NCBI GenBank assembly: GCA_024734555.1
Contig: JANPWX010000054.1
Coordinates: 9,865,619 to 9,929,618 of the forward strand
Direction: 5' to 3'
Length of the DNA: 64,000 nt
Source: Trochalopteron elliotii
Lineage: Eukaryota > Chordata > Aves > Passeriformes > Leiothrichidae
The position numbers were made by a program, and so were the translations under genes. Of the stretch, positions 12,601 to 24,600 are shown one piece after another. How positions within the stretch are numbered: position 1 is the stretch's first letter; the number at the start of each line of letters is the position of its first letter. The notes under the pieces are model-generated. The model was not told the origin of the DNA. It did no database searches and was given only the letters and a program-made list of their open reading frames with translations.

Positions 12601-15600
12601 CTGCCTCAAAACCAAGCTCTTCATCTCCAGGCATTTCATTATTCCAATTACGGCTTGGGGGTCTAGAGCCTGTAGGAGACACCACTGAAAGAAGACAATA
12701 GGATCAGTGTTCACCTTTCAAAGCTAAGGCTTTGAAGCTAAAGACATTTCTGAGATCTTTCTGAATTTACAGAGTTTCCTGTGGTCCTACTCCTAGCCTC
12801 ATACCAGTTTCAAGACCACAGCACCTTATGGGGTATATTTTCCATTTTTCTCTCTAGCCTCAGAAGGCCCCAAACCAGGTATATTGCCAAGTCGGTCTTC
12901 TAATCCCAGGCTGCTGTGGTTTTTTAAAAATTCCAGATTTACAATAGCTTCCTCTGAATATAACCAGCACAAAAGCAGTGAAGTCAGTAATTTATAACTA
13001 TTTTACAAACACACACAGAGTGCTGAAATGTGTTAAGTGTGCAGTTGTTTTCAAATGTAGGCAGAAGGAAAAACAGTTCCACTGGGGAACAAAACATCTT
13101 TAAAGCAACATCAAGGCTACTGCAAGCAACAGCACATGAAGAGTAAAACTTTGGTCATTCTTATACAGCAGACAGTTCTTCTCTGAAAATCCCTCAAGAC
13201 CTGGCACCTCAGAATATGCCCTGCACACACCCAGGCCAATGCAGTCAGTACCTGGAGTGCACAGGACATCAAATATAAAGCTTGCCAACATCAGAGGCAG
13301 GACAGGACGGTAATCACACAATGTCCCTTCTCGCAGCTCTTCAGCTCTCCCTCGAATAGTGTTCATCTCATTGGTGCCCAAGGGAATCTTCTTCAAGAGG
13401 GCTGCAATCTCAGATTCCTGATAAGCCAGCTTCACCTGGTAGTATCCACAAGGAAACAGAAGAGAAGCTGTCAACACCACAGTCCCCTGAGCAGAGCAGA
13501 CGATTTTCCCCATACATAAAAGTATAGCAATAGTTTTTATTAGTTTATTAAACAGCAGCAATGCTTACCAGCCTAGCCACCTTTACCATTCTCTTCACAA
13601 TGAAAACAGGTTTTCAAATCTAATTACAGTCTTGCTTCATATTTATACATAAATTTTTTTTACTCAAATGATCACTCTTCAGCCGCATACATTCTCCTAA
13701 GAACATCAGCCGAAGTATCTGACTGGATAGGCCAGCAGAAAAGGTGATTACTTGTAATTGTAGGAAGAAAGGATGCTATGTTAAGTGATACACCCATTTG
13801 AGACACCAGAGACTGATAAGCAGAAGAACAGGCACAGCGTGGCAGCACACATGCCATCAGGATGAACAGGACTGCTCTGTGCCTGCATTTTCTCTATTCT
13901 CAACACCTGAAAGTAATAGTTTTCTTTTAGGTAGCAAGTGACTGCCAATCTCACAATCTTCTAATCAGACCATAAGTAGAGATAATTAGTGTAATAATTG
14001 GTGGATAACTAGCAACAATACACACTCTAAAGGACTGAACAACCCTACAGTGAAAAGCAAGGTACAAATCAGAGAGACGTGGTCTTCGCTGGACACTTCT
14101 TTTTCAAAACAGGAATCCTGATAGTAATCAAAGAGTGTCCAAAATAATATGCTTGCACAGTGCATATGCTTGCTTGCCTGTGAATGAGGTGTCAGCAAAA
14201 GCAACAATTTTCAAACACATGTCAATCACACCAATTCACTCTAAGGAGTAACTTCCAAACCATTTCACTGATGCAAATATGGATATCTACAAACGCCTTT
14301 ATTTTCCCCAGATAAGTAAAACAAAATGAAAACATATTTAAAACAAGAAGTAAGTAGGCTGCTCTAATAAAAATAATACATTCATAAAAGGTTTTGTACT
14401 CATTTAAATATTTTCAGACCTATAGCTTCGTGTGATATCAAAGACCTGTTGGCACATGAGGTCTGAGCTTCCTATCAGTGAAGCAACAGGTGATGTGATA
14501 TTGCTAGTAATTTCTTTACCAGATCAACATGTGCTAATGGAATGTGCACTCAATTAATTTAGTTCCACTGCAATCCATTTAAAAAAAAAAACATATAAAA
14601 GCACAACCAAACTTCAGGTGCTGAAATTTAAACCATATGAACAAACACATTCCAACAGAAAAATGTTTATGGATACTGTCTTCTCAAGATATTTCATTAC
14701 CTCCAGAGCCTTGGTAGAGGCAGGTGGTCTCTGCAGCTCCAGAGCAAACATTCCTATTCGGAAGGCCAGGTTGTGGTACTCCAGCCGCTCACTCAAGACA
14801 GTCAGCAAGAAAGCAGCTTTAGACAAGGTGTTGGTTGCCATCCATGTCTGCTTGCTGGTTGACACCTTGTTCTTTTTGCCCTGTTTGAGGAGGAATTTGT
14901 CACAGGACACTTTCCTAAACATCCTAAATGACTCTATGCTTGTCCTCTTATTCTTCACAATAATTATAGACAGCAGAAAGAATAAAATACATTTAGATTT
15001 TATTCCTTTTGCTGAGGAATATCAAATTTCAGTGGTTACCAATGAACATCATTGCTTCCCCTATGCCACCTCAGCGCAACACAGTGGAAGAGTTGGCCTG
15101 TGGACAAGACACATGTCCCCTGCTGGACTGATGCTGTGCAGGCAGATGTCACGCACCTGTCCCCTCCAAGGGAACCCTTCTGTACAACAAACACTGCTTA
15201 GTGTCACTACAACTGAGTTTCCAGAAGTTAATGCTTGTTTTGGGTCCAACCCTCTTATTCTGAAACAGCAAAACAACTAACATTTCCAGTGGTGTACACT
15301 ATGAAATAGGAGACTAAGGTTTTGGAGAGAATCATTAGAAATGGGGTCACTAAAATCAAAACTGCTGATGGTTGCTGCCATCTCTCTACCTTAGTTGGTG
15401 GCTGCTCCACTTTGAGATCTGGAGGGTTGGCCAGTAGGTCCCTGGCAAGCTCTACAGTCAAGCGGCAAGCCTCGTTACTGTATCCATGTGCATACAGTGC
15501 CTCTGCACAGGCAAACAGGATCTGCAACAAGGGACAAATGGTCATGTTCAAACCACACTACCCAGCCTGGAGTTAGCCTGCTCAAACAAAGACTGCAGGC

Positions 15601-18600
15601 ACAATTCACGACTAACTTCAGCAGCAGATATTCTCAGAGTCCTCCTTGTCTAGTCCTTCACCACCACTCCTTGAAGCACCCCCCTAAAAAGCCTTTTCTT
15701 ACATGATTAAGTCCTGTCCTCTCACCAAGTGCTACAAGATCAGAGAATAGGTCAAAAAAAACTAAACCTCAAACTACCACTATTTCCATGCATTGTTATT
15801 TGGCTGCTTGGTTATATAGGTGCAACCTCTAAACACATTTTGTGGCTATTACAGGAATGAGACAGAGTTTATTTAGACTGCCTCTCCTTTCCAAAGGACT
15901 TCTGCTCAAGTGGTTGGATTTAAATTTTTCTTGCTGAGCATGTCTCAGTCTCATTTTTAATTTCAAATTATTTTTGCCAATTCCAGGGTGAGACTAGGTG
16001 AAAAGCACACACTGTTTTGCCTACATTTGTAAATCCTGGAGTGTGAGACGAGACTCACTAAAACGGGGACACACTTGCAGTTAGCACAGAAATAGGGAAT
16101 GAAGCTTTCGGGAAACAAACTATGCTGCCACTGCATTAAGGCTTGTAGATACCTTGTGATACAGTTGGTTATTTCAACATTATAATTAAGCACTTGATTT
16201 AACAACATCCTAGGTTAAGTGTGACAGCTATGAGGGTGGTGAGACCATGATTTATGCAACACATAAAACTGCAAAACAGCATTTTGAACTAGATTCAGCT
16301 CACCTCCATCCGGTTCTCCTGTTCCAGAGGCTTTATACCAGCAAATATATCCTGCTCCTCTTCAATTCCCCCTTCAGCTTTGTCATCATCTTCCTTGGCT
16401 ACCTCTTGTGGATTCAGATAGTACACCTGGTAATCATCTTCCTCTTCTCCATCATCCCCTCCCCCTGCTGCACCATTCTCTCCCACTTCTTCTGGCTTCA
16501 GGCTCACACCACCAGAGTTCTCATCTGCGGAAGGCAGGTCATCGTCACCACTACCTGTGTCCCCCACAGGATCCTTGGGGGATTTCTTGGCCATGGAACT
16601 GCTCCTGACAGTGGGCTCAGGTCCCTCAGAGAAGTACACTCCACCATCCTCCTCAAAGGCATCCCTGTAGCTCCTGCTCAGTGGACTTTCTGTAAAACTA
16701 AAGGTGTTGCTGGCTTCTGCCCCCAGTGCCAAGCTGCTGTCATCCAGGCTCATCTCTGCCAAGTCTGGCTCCAGAGAGCTGTCCTCACTGCTCATACGGC
16801 GTTTCCCACTATGTTTACTGGTCAAGCCTTTGCTCACTGGCAACTTTGCTTTGCTCACTGCAGTCTTGTAGACAGCTTTATCCCCTTCTGCCGAGAGCCG
16901 CCTCAGAACCCTCTGTGGCGTTTCAGAGACAACTTTCCGTTTCCCGGTCAGTTCCTTGGGGCGAACCGCCGGCTCCTGGGCCGAGGGCCGCAGCCTGTCC
17001 CCGGGCTGCACACACGGCCCCCCAGGCTCCTGGCCATGGCTCCTACCGGCCTCACAGGCACTTTCTGCGCACTGCAACCGGCAGCTCCTCTGCTGGATGG
17101 CCTTTACCCAACAGAAGGAGTTCTTCTTGTCAGTGCTGCTATATGTAATCCCAGGAATGGGATAGGCTTCCTCCCAGTTGAAGTAACAGGCTTCTACAGC
17201 TGGCTTGAAACCTTGGAAGAGCTTCTCCAGTGATTTCTTGTGCTGACCCCTCTTAACATTATCTATGACTTTCAGCTGCCACTGTCTGAGCTGTGAGCAA
17301 AGATCCCTGCGTCTAAGAGAAGAAAGAGGACAGGTTAGGAAGCAGACACAAAAAGCACCTGCAACAAACTACTACTTAACCCACAGAACACTTCCTTCCT
17401 TCAGCCAGAAGGAATCATATGCTGAATTAAGTTAATGCTAAATATAGACAGCACTGGTAAGAAGACAGGCTGAAAAAAGCAAACAGGTATATTAACAACT
17501 GAGTTCTAGACAGGTTCATGATCCAGAAACAAAACCTGAGCATCACCAACATGAAAGCACAATACAAACTGGGAGGTTTAAAATAAAACACTGTCTGCCC
17601 TGTTTGCTTATCTGCCCTAAATAAGGTGTTAGTGATTTGAGTCTCAACAGTCTCAGACAAGTGAGTACCATGGGGAACTGCCCTTGGAAACACTCACAAA
17701 AACATTTGCAGCAGCTGTGAAACTGCCCTATGAATAACTCCAGTTAAGACACTTACAAGTAAAACCTAAATAGCCTACTCAGGGAAGCACAATGACAGAC
17801 AGGACCACCTAATCTCCCTCGCAGGCATTTACCTCTTTACCCTTATGTGTCTATATAGAGGCCAACAATTTAATTTAAGCTTTAGAAGGCTGTCCTCAGG
17901 AGAGCAAACTGTTGCAAACCATAGGGACAGCAATAATTGACGTTCAAATAACTCTGAAGAAGCAGCAAGTAGGCAAGACTACATAGACTCATGTTACGCA
18001 GTTAGTTCCATGCCCCCATATTACTATGGGAAGAACAAAACAGTTCTGCATTTTTCAGCTCCAAATCTCACATAGGGCCTATGCACTTGAGCAAAATAGT
18101 CTAAACGGTGATCTAATTTAAGAGAAAAAGACATTTCTAGAAATTTCACCAAGTGTCTCAATCAACTGCTATTCTGTTTCTGCCGCACATTTCTGATGTA
18201 TAATCCCAACATTTCAATCCCATCAGATTTCCTATCAAAAGTAAAAGAACAAGAAAACAAAATAAAAAGTGACCCAATTTAGCTGCAAAGGGTATTAGGA
18301 CAAAAGGGACTAAACAAAGTGGACTACTTATATTTGTCCACTCAAGAAATTAATTAACCAGGAAACATACTGGTAGGGCTTAATCAAAGAGAAGATTTTC
18401 AGAAGGAAAAAAGAGCAGGAACTACTCGGGAAGGGTAACATAAGGATAAGAATATGTGAAGTCTCCTTATGATTAACTGTAAGGATTGGGAAGCACAAGT
18501 AGATGAGGGTCCTTGGAGACTTCAAACACCAAGAGAATAGGTAATCAAGCAGGAGCATTTTAATTATTCATTAGCTCAAGTAGGAGATCTGAGCAATTCT

Positions 18601-21600
18601 GAACTGCATCAAATAACTCAAATGCGAATATACATAGCACAACTTCATACGTTATTAATGGCCAAAATACTTTATGCTTTTTCTGTGTGATTTGATTGAT
18701 GTTTGTGTTTATTTTAAGCCTCATTCCCAGTTTCCTACAGTTTTTTGTCTTCAACTCCTATATCTAGCTACTTCATATTGTAAACTGTACAAGACAGAAA
18801 CTGTACCCATTTCAGTGTCCCTGATGTGCCTTTCACAGGGCATCTTATTAATGTTACACAATCCAGAGAAAGCAGACCCTGTTAATGTGCAATTGTTCTG
18901 AAATTACCCGTTTTCATTTGTTCTGAGAAACTTCTGAGAATTTATAGCACATTCAACTACATGTATTGAATTATAGCACAATTCAATACATTTTACACAC
19001 CACATTTTGTAGACAAGATGTACAAAACAAACTATTACAATGTCAACCACAGTACCTCAACAGGAGCTCTCAGTACCTCCTCTGCTATTCAACTGCTGCT
19101 AAATAAAGATGGTTCTAAATAAAGATGGCAGTGATTTACCAAAGCATAATATGGTTTAGAAATCTGCAGAAGCCACACAATTTTTTCTCAGACAATTGAA
19201 AACACTGATTGAAGATCATACACTGGTGACACTGTTTACCAATACACTGCAGAGAACAAACTCCCAAAGAGTACAGAAAGTAAGAACTGGTTCATCTTGA
19301 AATACACAATAGTGAATGGCTGGGCTAAACAGAATTCCGTTAAACTATTAAATGGTTAAATATAGAAACCTTTAAAATTAATTGGTAGCTGGTGCCATCA
19401 TTCTAAGAAATGTTCTCCACCAGCACACTAAAATGCAGAATTACACTCATATGTAAAGGACTCTCAAAAAAACAAATTAGTCACACTACTTGATGTTGCT
19501 AAAAGTAAGCAGCAGTAGCGATTAAAATAATAATTATAGTTCTTTGAATGTTACATAGCACATAGTCCAGAAGGACTAATGGTTGAACGGGTATCGAGGT
19601 AATGACACAAACACAAGAAATCTACAGGATGAAACTCTTTCATGTGGTTGAGTATCACAGAAATTACAGACAGGAACTGATTCTGGAGCTCACCTCTGTG
19701 GACTAATAGTTGGGTCGAGGACAGCCAGCCTCCACAGAACCACCATCTCATCACACATGCTTGCACAAGCATGAGCAGCTACTTCTGACTGGCCATTGCT
19801 GCGTCCTGTGTGCCCACTGGCGCTGCTGTGTGACGCAGATGTTCGCACACTGTACCACCAGCCGGTTATCTGCAGAACAAAAAGTTCAGTGGGGCTGTGT
19901 TGTGGCCAACATCTCATCCACTGCTCTCACTTTAGCTCACAATCCCAAGGAAGTGGGATCTGTACTAATGCCAGGTTTTTATTTGACTCCATAATAACTA
20001 TGACCATTAAAGCAGTGTTGGTTTGTGAGAACTAAGGGTCTCAAAATTTCTCTGGTTAGAAGGCACATCCCAAAGAACAAAACACTCACAGGATGTTCAC
20101 TTCCTAGAGGCCTTCAGACTGGGAGAGAAAAAGTGAACAAATGTGATAAATGAAGCATTTCCTTTCCCTTGCTCAAAGTCAAGGTAAGGGAGAGAGCAAT
20201 AAGGAAACTTACACCACAATTTATATTACAGACTGAAGTCAAAGTCCTAAACTGTCAAAGGAAACCTTTTTTTCTAATATGATTTTAACAGAATTAAGTA
20301 AGTATTCCTTCAATCCACCAAAAGATATCTTCTGTAAAGATAAAAGAATCTGAGATTCTATCACACAACATATATATTTAGTTTTTATCAAAATGACAGT
20401 TCTGTTTAAGAAAAACAGAATAGTAAAATAAATTACCTCGATTGGGAAGAAATCAAATCAAATATGCTGAACAAAAGAAATTAGACTCTACGTATTCGTA
20501 TTAGAAGAAGTGAGGCATACAGGGAATACAGTGTTACCAGGACATGACTAAATCAGAACAAGTAAAAACTGTAACATCCTTTCAGTGTGGAGAAGCACAT
20601 GCCTACAACACACACAGGCTATTAAAACAACTGTATTCAGCCATGGGTTGTATAGACACAAAGCACCAGGTACTGGCTCTGCCTGGCTCCCCGAAATATC
20701 CCCCCACTCCAAGCACCTGCTCGTAGTTGAGGCACTGGTCAGTCAGAATCTCCAGCAAAGGAGCTGCATTGCTATCCCGTCTCTTGAACATCTCCCGCAC
20801 AATGGAAAGCAAGTTCCAGATGCCTTCAGGTTCTCTTCCTCGCAGGGGACGCAGCAGACAAGCCCACTCAGCAGCAGCTGGGGGCTCAGTGGAAGACAGG
20901 TACATGGAATTCACATCACTGTACATAAAGCAAAAGAATAAGGAGAAAAAATTAAATCAAGCCCAGTCATACAAAATCCTGAGTATTATCTACATCCAGA
21001 AATGTATCTGCCCTTCAAAGGCACAGACAAGAGTAACCTAAAAGACAGAATGCACAGTGAGCTCAAGAACACCACACAGGCAAAATATTGTACAAATACA
21101 GTCTGCTCTATTGAAATAACACTGCAGAAGCCACACAAAAATGCAGTCCAGAAGAGTGACCTTGAAACTGAGCATCCTTCAGTCCAAGGCTATATGGTGA
21201 ATGAATTTACAGATCACATGAGTGTCACATTTTCCCTTCAATGGGGAACAGCTTACCTGAAAACAACAGGAGTGGGTCCACAGAATTTATGAAGGGTTTT
21301 CTTTATGTTGTCACTCAGAGTAGATTCATCTAAGTACCAGGTGCTCTGATCTGATGCAGAAGGTCCAGCAGTGGGATCTTACAAAAGAAAAACACATTTA
21401 CAGACTGCAAGCTTTGAAGACATTTTACTCTAGGCACCCAACCACAGAGTACATAGGCAGTGCTACCCAAGTTATTCCACCCATTGCTGAACACCCTACT
21501 CAGAATTATCTGAAAATGACATCATAACATTAGCTTCAACATTAACAACATTAAATTAGCAGCTTCTTCTTGACTAGTAGGGTAATGCAGCACTAAAATA

Positions 21601-24600
21601 GGAATGCTCTAACATCTCTGGTAACCAACAATTAGGTAAGCTACCCCAAGTCCCAGTTAACCCAGTCTAGTGTTGCAAACAGTCCAGTTTTAAGCAGGAA
21701 CTTGGGAGAGGTCAGCTCCAACCAGCATTTCCAGGAGTCTATATTTAATACCAAAATAAAAACACTTTGTTAGAAAGTGCATTGTTTGATGCTCCCTTCT
21801 CCTGCAAGCACTCTGAGGTACCTTTTGTTGTGCCACGTATACATGTAAGTGCCAATACTCATCCCTTTTCCTTCATTTCCATCTGCAGTCCAAGCTACAG
21901 GCTAACAAATCAATTCAGAAACCTGAAGCAATGAAATCATCCTCTTGCTATCTGTGATACACATTACTGAAATAAGATCTATTAAAATCACCTGGGGCTC
22001 CACACACGGTGTTGATGGCAGTAGACTGAGAAGATAACAACTCGTCCAGCAAGCGCTGAGCTGTTGGAAGAATCTGAAAACATGAAGCAAACTTTCAATA
22101 CACACAGTATTTCTTATCCTGCTACAGCCAGCCAAAGATCGTGACTGACGCACTCTGGCAATTTCAGAATGGAACAGACAGCTACATTTTCACAAAGGAC
22201 GACAGAGGGTGCTAAAGATCACACAACGGCCACCAGCTGTCACACCTCTCTCACTGCCCACACAAGGCTCACTTTCCACAGTTACACCCTAAGAAGTAAA
22301 CAAAAGCATCACAGTTTATTAGGTCCTTTCTCGTTTCTTGAGAAATAGGGGCCTACAGTAAGTGATACTGCAACTAATTCTGAGAGTTAGGGAAGCCACT
22401 GCTGTCAAGGTCACCATTTTCCTGCACTTTGAAAGATCATTACTTCTTACTCCTAAATAATTTTTCTAAAACCCAAGCAAATGGGAGCAGGGGAGCAAAT
22501 CACAAAATATATCTACACCTATTTTTTGGGGCAGACTTTGCTTTATTTACCATCCAGCTAGCAAACGGATTCAGTAGTAAATGAATGCAATTTCAGCACT
22601 AAACTACTCATAGCTTCTGGACCATCTCAGAGCATAAGCAGAGAAGGTTCACACTGATTGTGTAAAATCCTATGTAGATATACCCTTAACGTGCTATTTT
22701 TGAAAGAAAAATGCACAGTAGAAAGAGTTTTTTCCGTACACTAAGCCTGGGCTGAAAGTGTAGATTCATTTAGCCTTTAGTATGGATGCACAGAACAGGC
22801 AAATTGTTAATCCACATAATTAGGATTTAAATGACTTGCAACAGATATCCCCCCCATCTCTCTCCATACAACAGCTGATGTAAAAGACTATTCTTACTGT
22901 AAAGAAAGGCACACTCAGTACACCTGTATTTGCAAATAATACAGATACATCTCAAAGATGGAAGAAAAAATGCCTCAGAAGGATATTTTGCATTTCAATC
23001 ACCTAAAGAAACAAATTCAGCATTAAGCTATTTTGCACCTTTTTTCCACTACTACATATTTTAAGAAAATTCGCAGGTCTTGGAAGTGTCACACCTTAAG
23101 GTTGAAGTACCAGGGAACTGCAGTGACTCTCCTTCAGGTTTTTTTGCTAAGATATTCATGCTTAGTTGGAATAGGAATACTGGCTTCATAAGGGGAAATA
23201 GCTCTTGGGCAAAGAACTAGGCAATGAATTCCAGCTGCTTTTCCATCATTTTCATACATACAGAAAACACTTTCTACAGAGGTTCTGAAAAACATCTAGC
23301 TGCATTCCTATAGGCCATCATTCCCTTACACATGAAAGTAATTCAGCATTATAATACTGTAGCACCATGTCATTCACAAACTGGAAGTAAGGATAAAACA
23401 GAATCGTGTGTACAGCCTGCTCGAATTCTACATCACGTAGACAAAATACGGGGTCCCAAGGAATTAGAGTATCTAACTCCACCCAGAAATGCAGAAGACC
23501 AGGAATAAGACTGTTGAAAGAATTTGAGGCATGTCTTGCCTTTTTCAAAGGAATTATACAACATAGGTTAAGACATATCTCCCAATAAACCCTTAACTTT
23601 TCTGTTGGGCAACATTCATCAGATTATCTGGCAAAATTGTAATAATTAATTAATCCAGATGTTCCTGATGCACAGCTAGTATACATGACCAAAGGAGAAA
23701 TAAACCCTGCATAAAGGAGCAGACACAGAATATCTGAAAGCAAACAACTCGCATGCCATTCAGGAAACAATTACTACCACTACCAGCCTTTCAAAGCCCT
23801 ACCCTATTAAGCACTGTGCCATGAAGATCAGTCTGAGGAGAGAAAAGTTTTGCCTCTTACGTAATGCAGCAAGAAGTACATACTACTGGTGCTCATCTCT
23901 CAGCCACAAAAATGCAGTATTTTTATATCACTTTCATACAATTCCTCTATTTCCTCTCATAAGAAGATTAATACTTCTGTAGGAAATTTATAGGATGCTT
24001 CAGCAATAGAATTATCTTAGTGTCCCAAGCACAGCACCATAGTATGAAGTTTAGGCACATGCTGCCAGCAATCTAACTCCTACTTAAGTGGAGTGTGTTA
24101 CGAATGCACTGCTCAAATGTGACAGATACCCATGCAGGTCAGTTTTTCTCAACCTCCTTTAGCTGAGCCAGCATAAAAAAGTTGCCAAGCCCTTATAATT
24201 TTAAAGCAGCCATTTCACAATCACTTGGGTATTCTTGTGCAAACATTTTAGGCATGTGATATAAATGACCTGACCCTGAACAAGACAGATATTTAACGAA
24301 TAAGAGAGCAGACTTTGAATAAAAAATGCCACGGATATTACACTGAATGATTCTTATGAACCACCAGGAAGCTACACTGGGGGAAGTTGAAAGGTTACCA
24401 GTTGGGTGCATTACCAGTTAAGTGCCCACTTAAGGCACATACAATACTTTACCTGGGTAGTTCTCTCCACTTAGCTAACCAAACACAAAAAAAGAAACAA
24501 GCTGATTTGGGCTGACCTAAGTTTTCAACAGTCATGAACTGATTTACTGTGTTTGATCTTTCACAAGCTCAGCATATCTTCATGCTGATACGAATAGCCA

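Larger units (their letters stand above)
6752..16303 (-). other. ZSWIM8: ZSWIM8 introns 10-20
   Basis: Intron 20 (6752-7036), 19 (7261-8014, with a short GGTA repeat at 7637-7650), 18 (8305-8484), 17 (8708-9669, with the CR1), 16 (9823-10085), 15 (10318-11564), 14 (11690-12585), 13 (12670-13251), 12 (13436-14700), 11 (14881-15389) and 10 (15522-16303). Apart from the CR1 and the alternative acceptor in front of exon 14, I see nothing functional. Confidence 0.8.

Noticed and set aside
14618..15280. 220-codon plus-strand open frame
   Set aside because: Antisense to exon 12 and intron 11, with no recognisable protein and no splice partners.
16247..17233. 328-codon plus-strand open frame
   Set aside because: It lies antisense to ZSWIM8 exon 10, whose acidic and Ser-rich codons leave the complementary strand free of stops. 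The minus strand has the recognised protein and proper splice sites.
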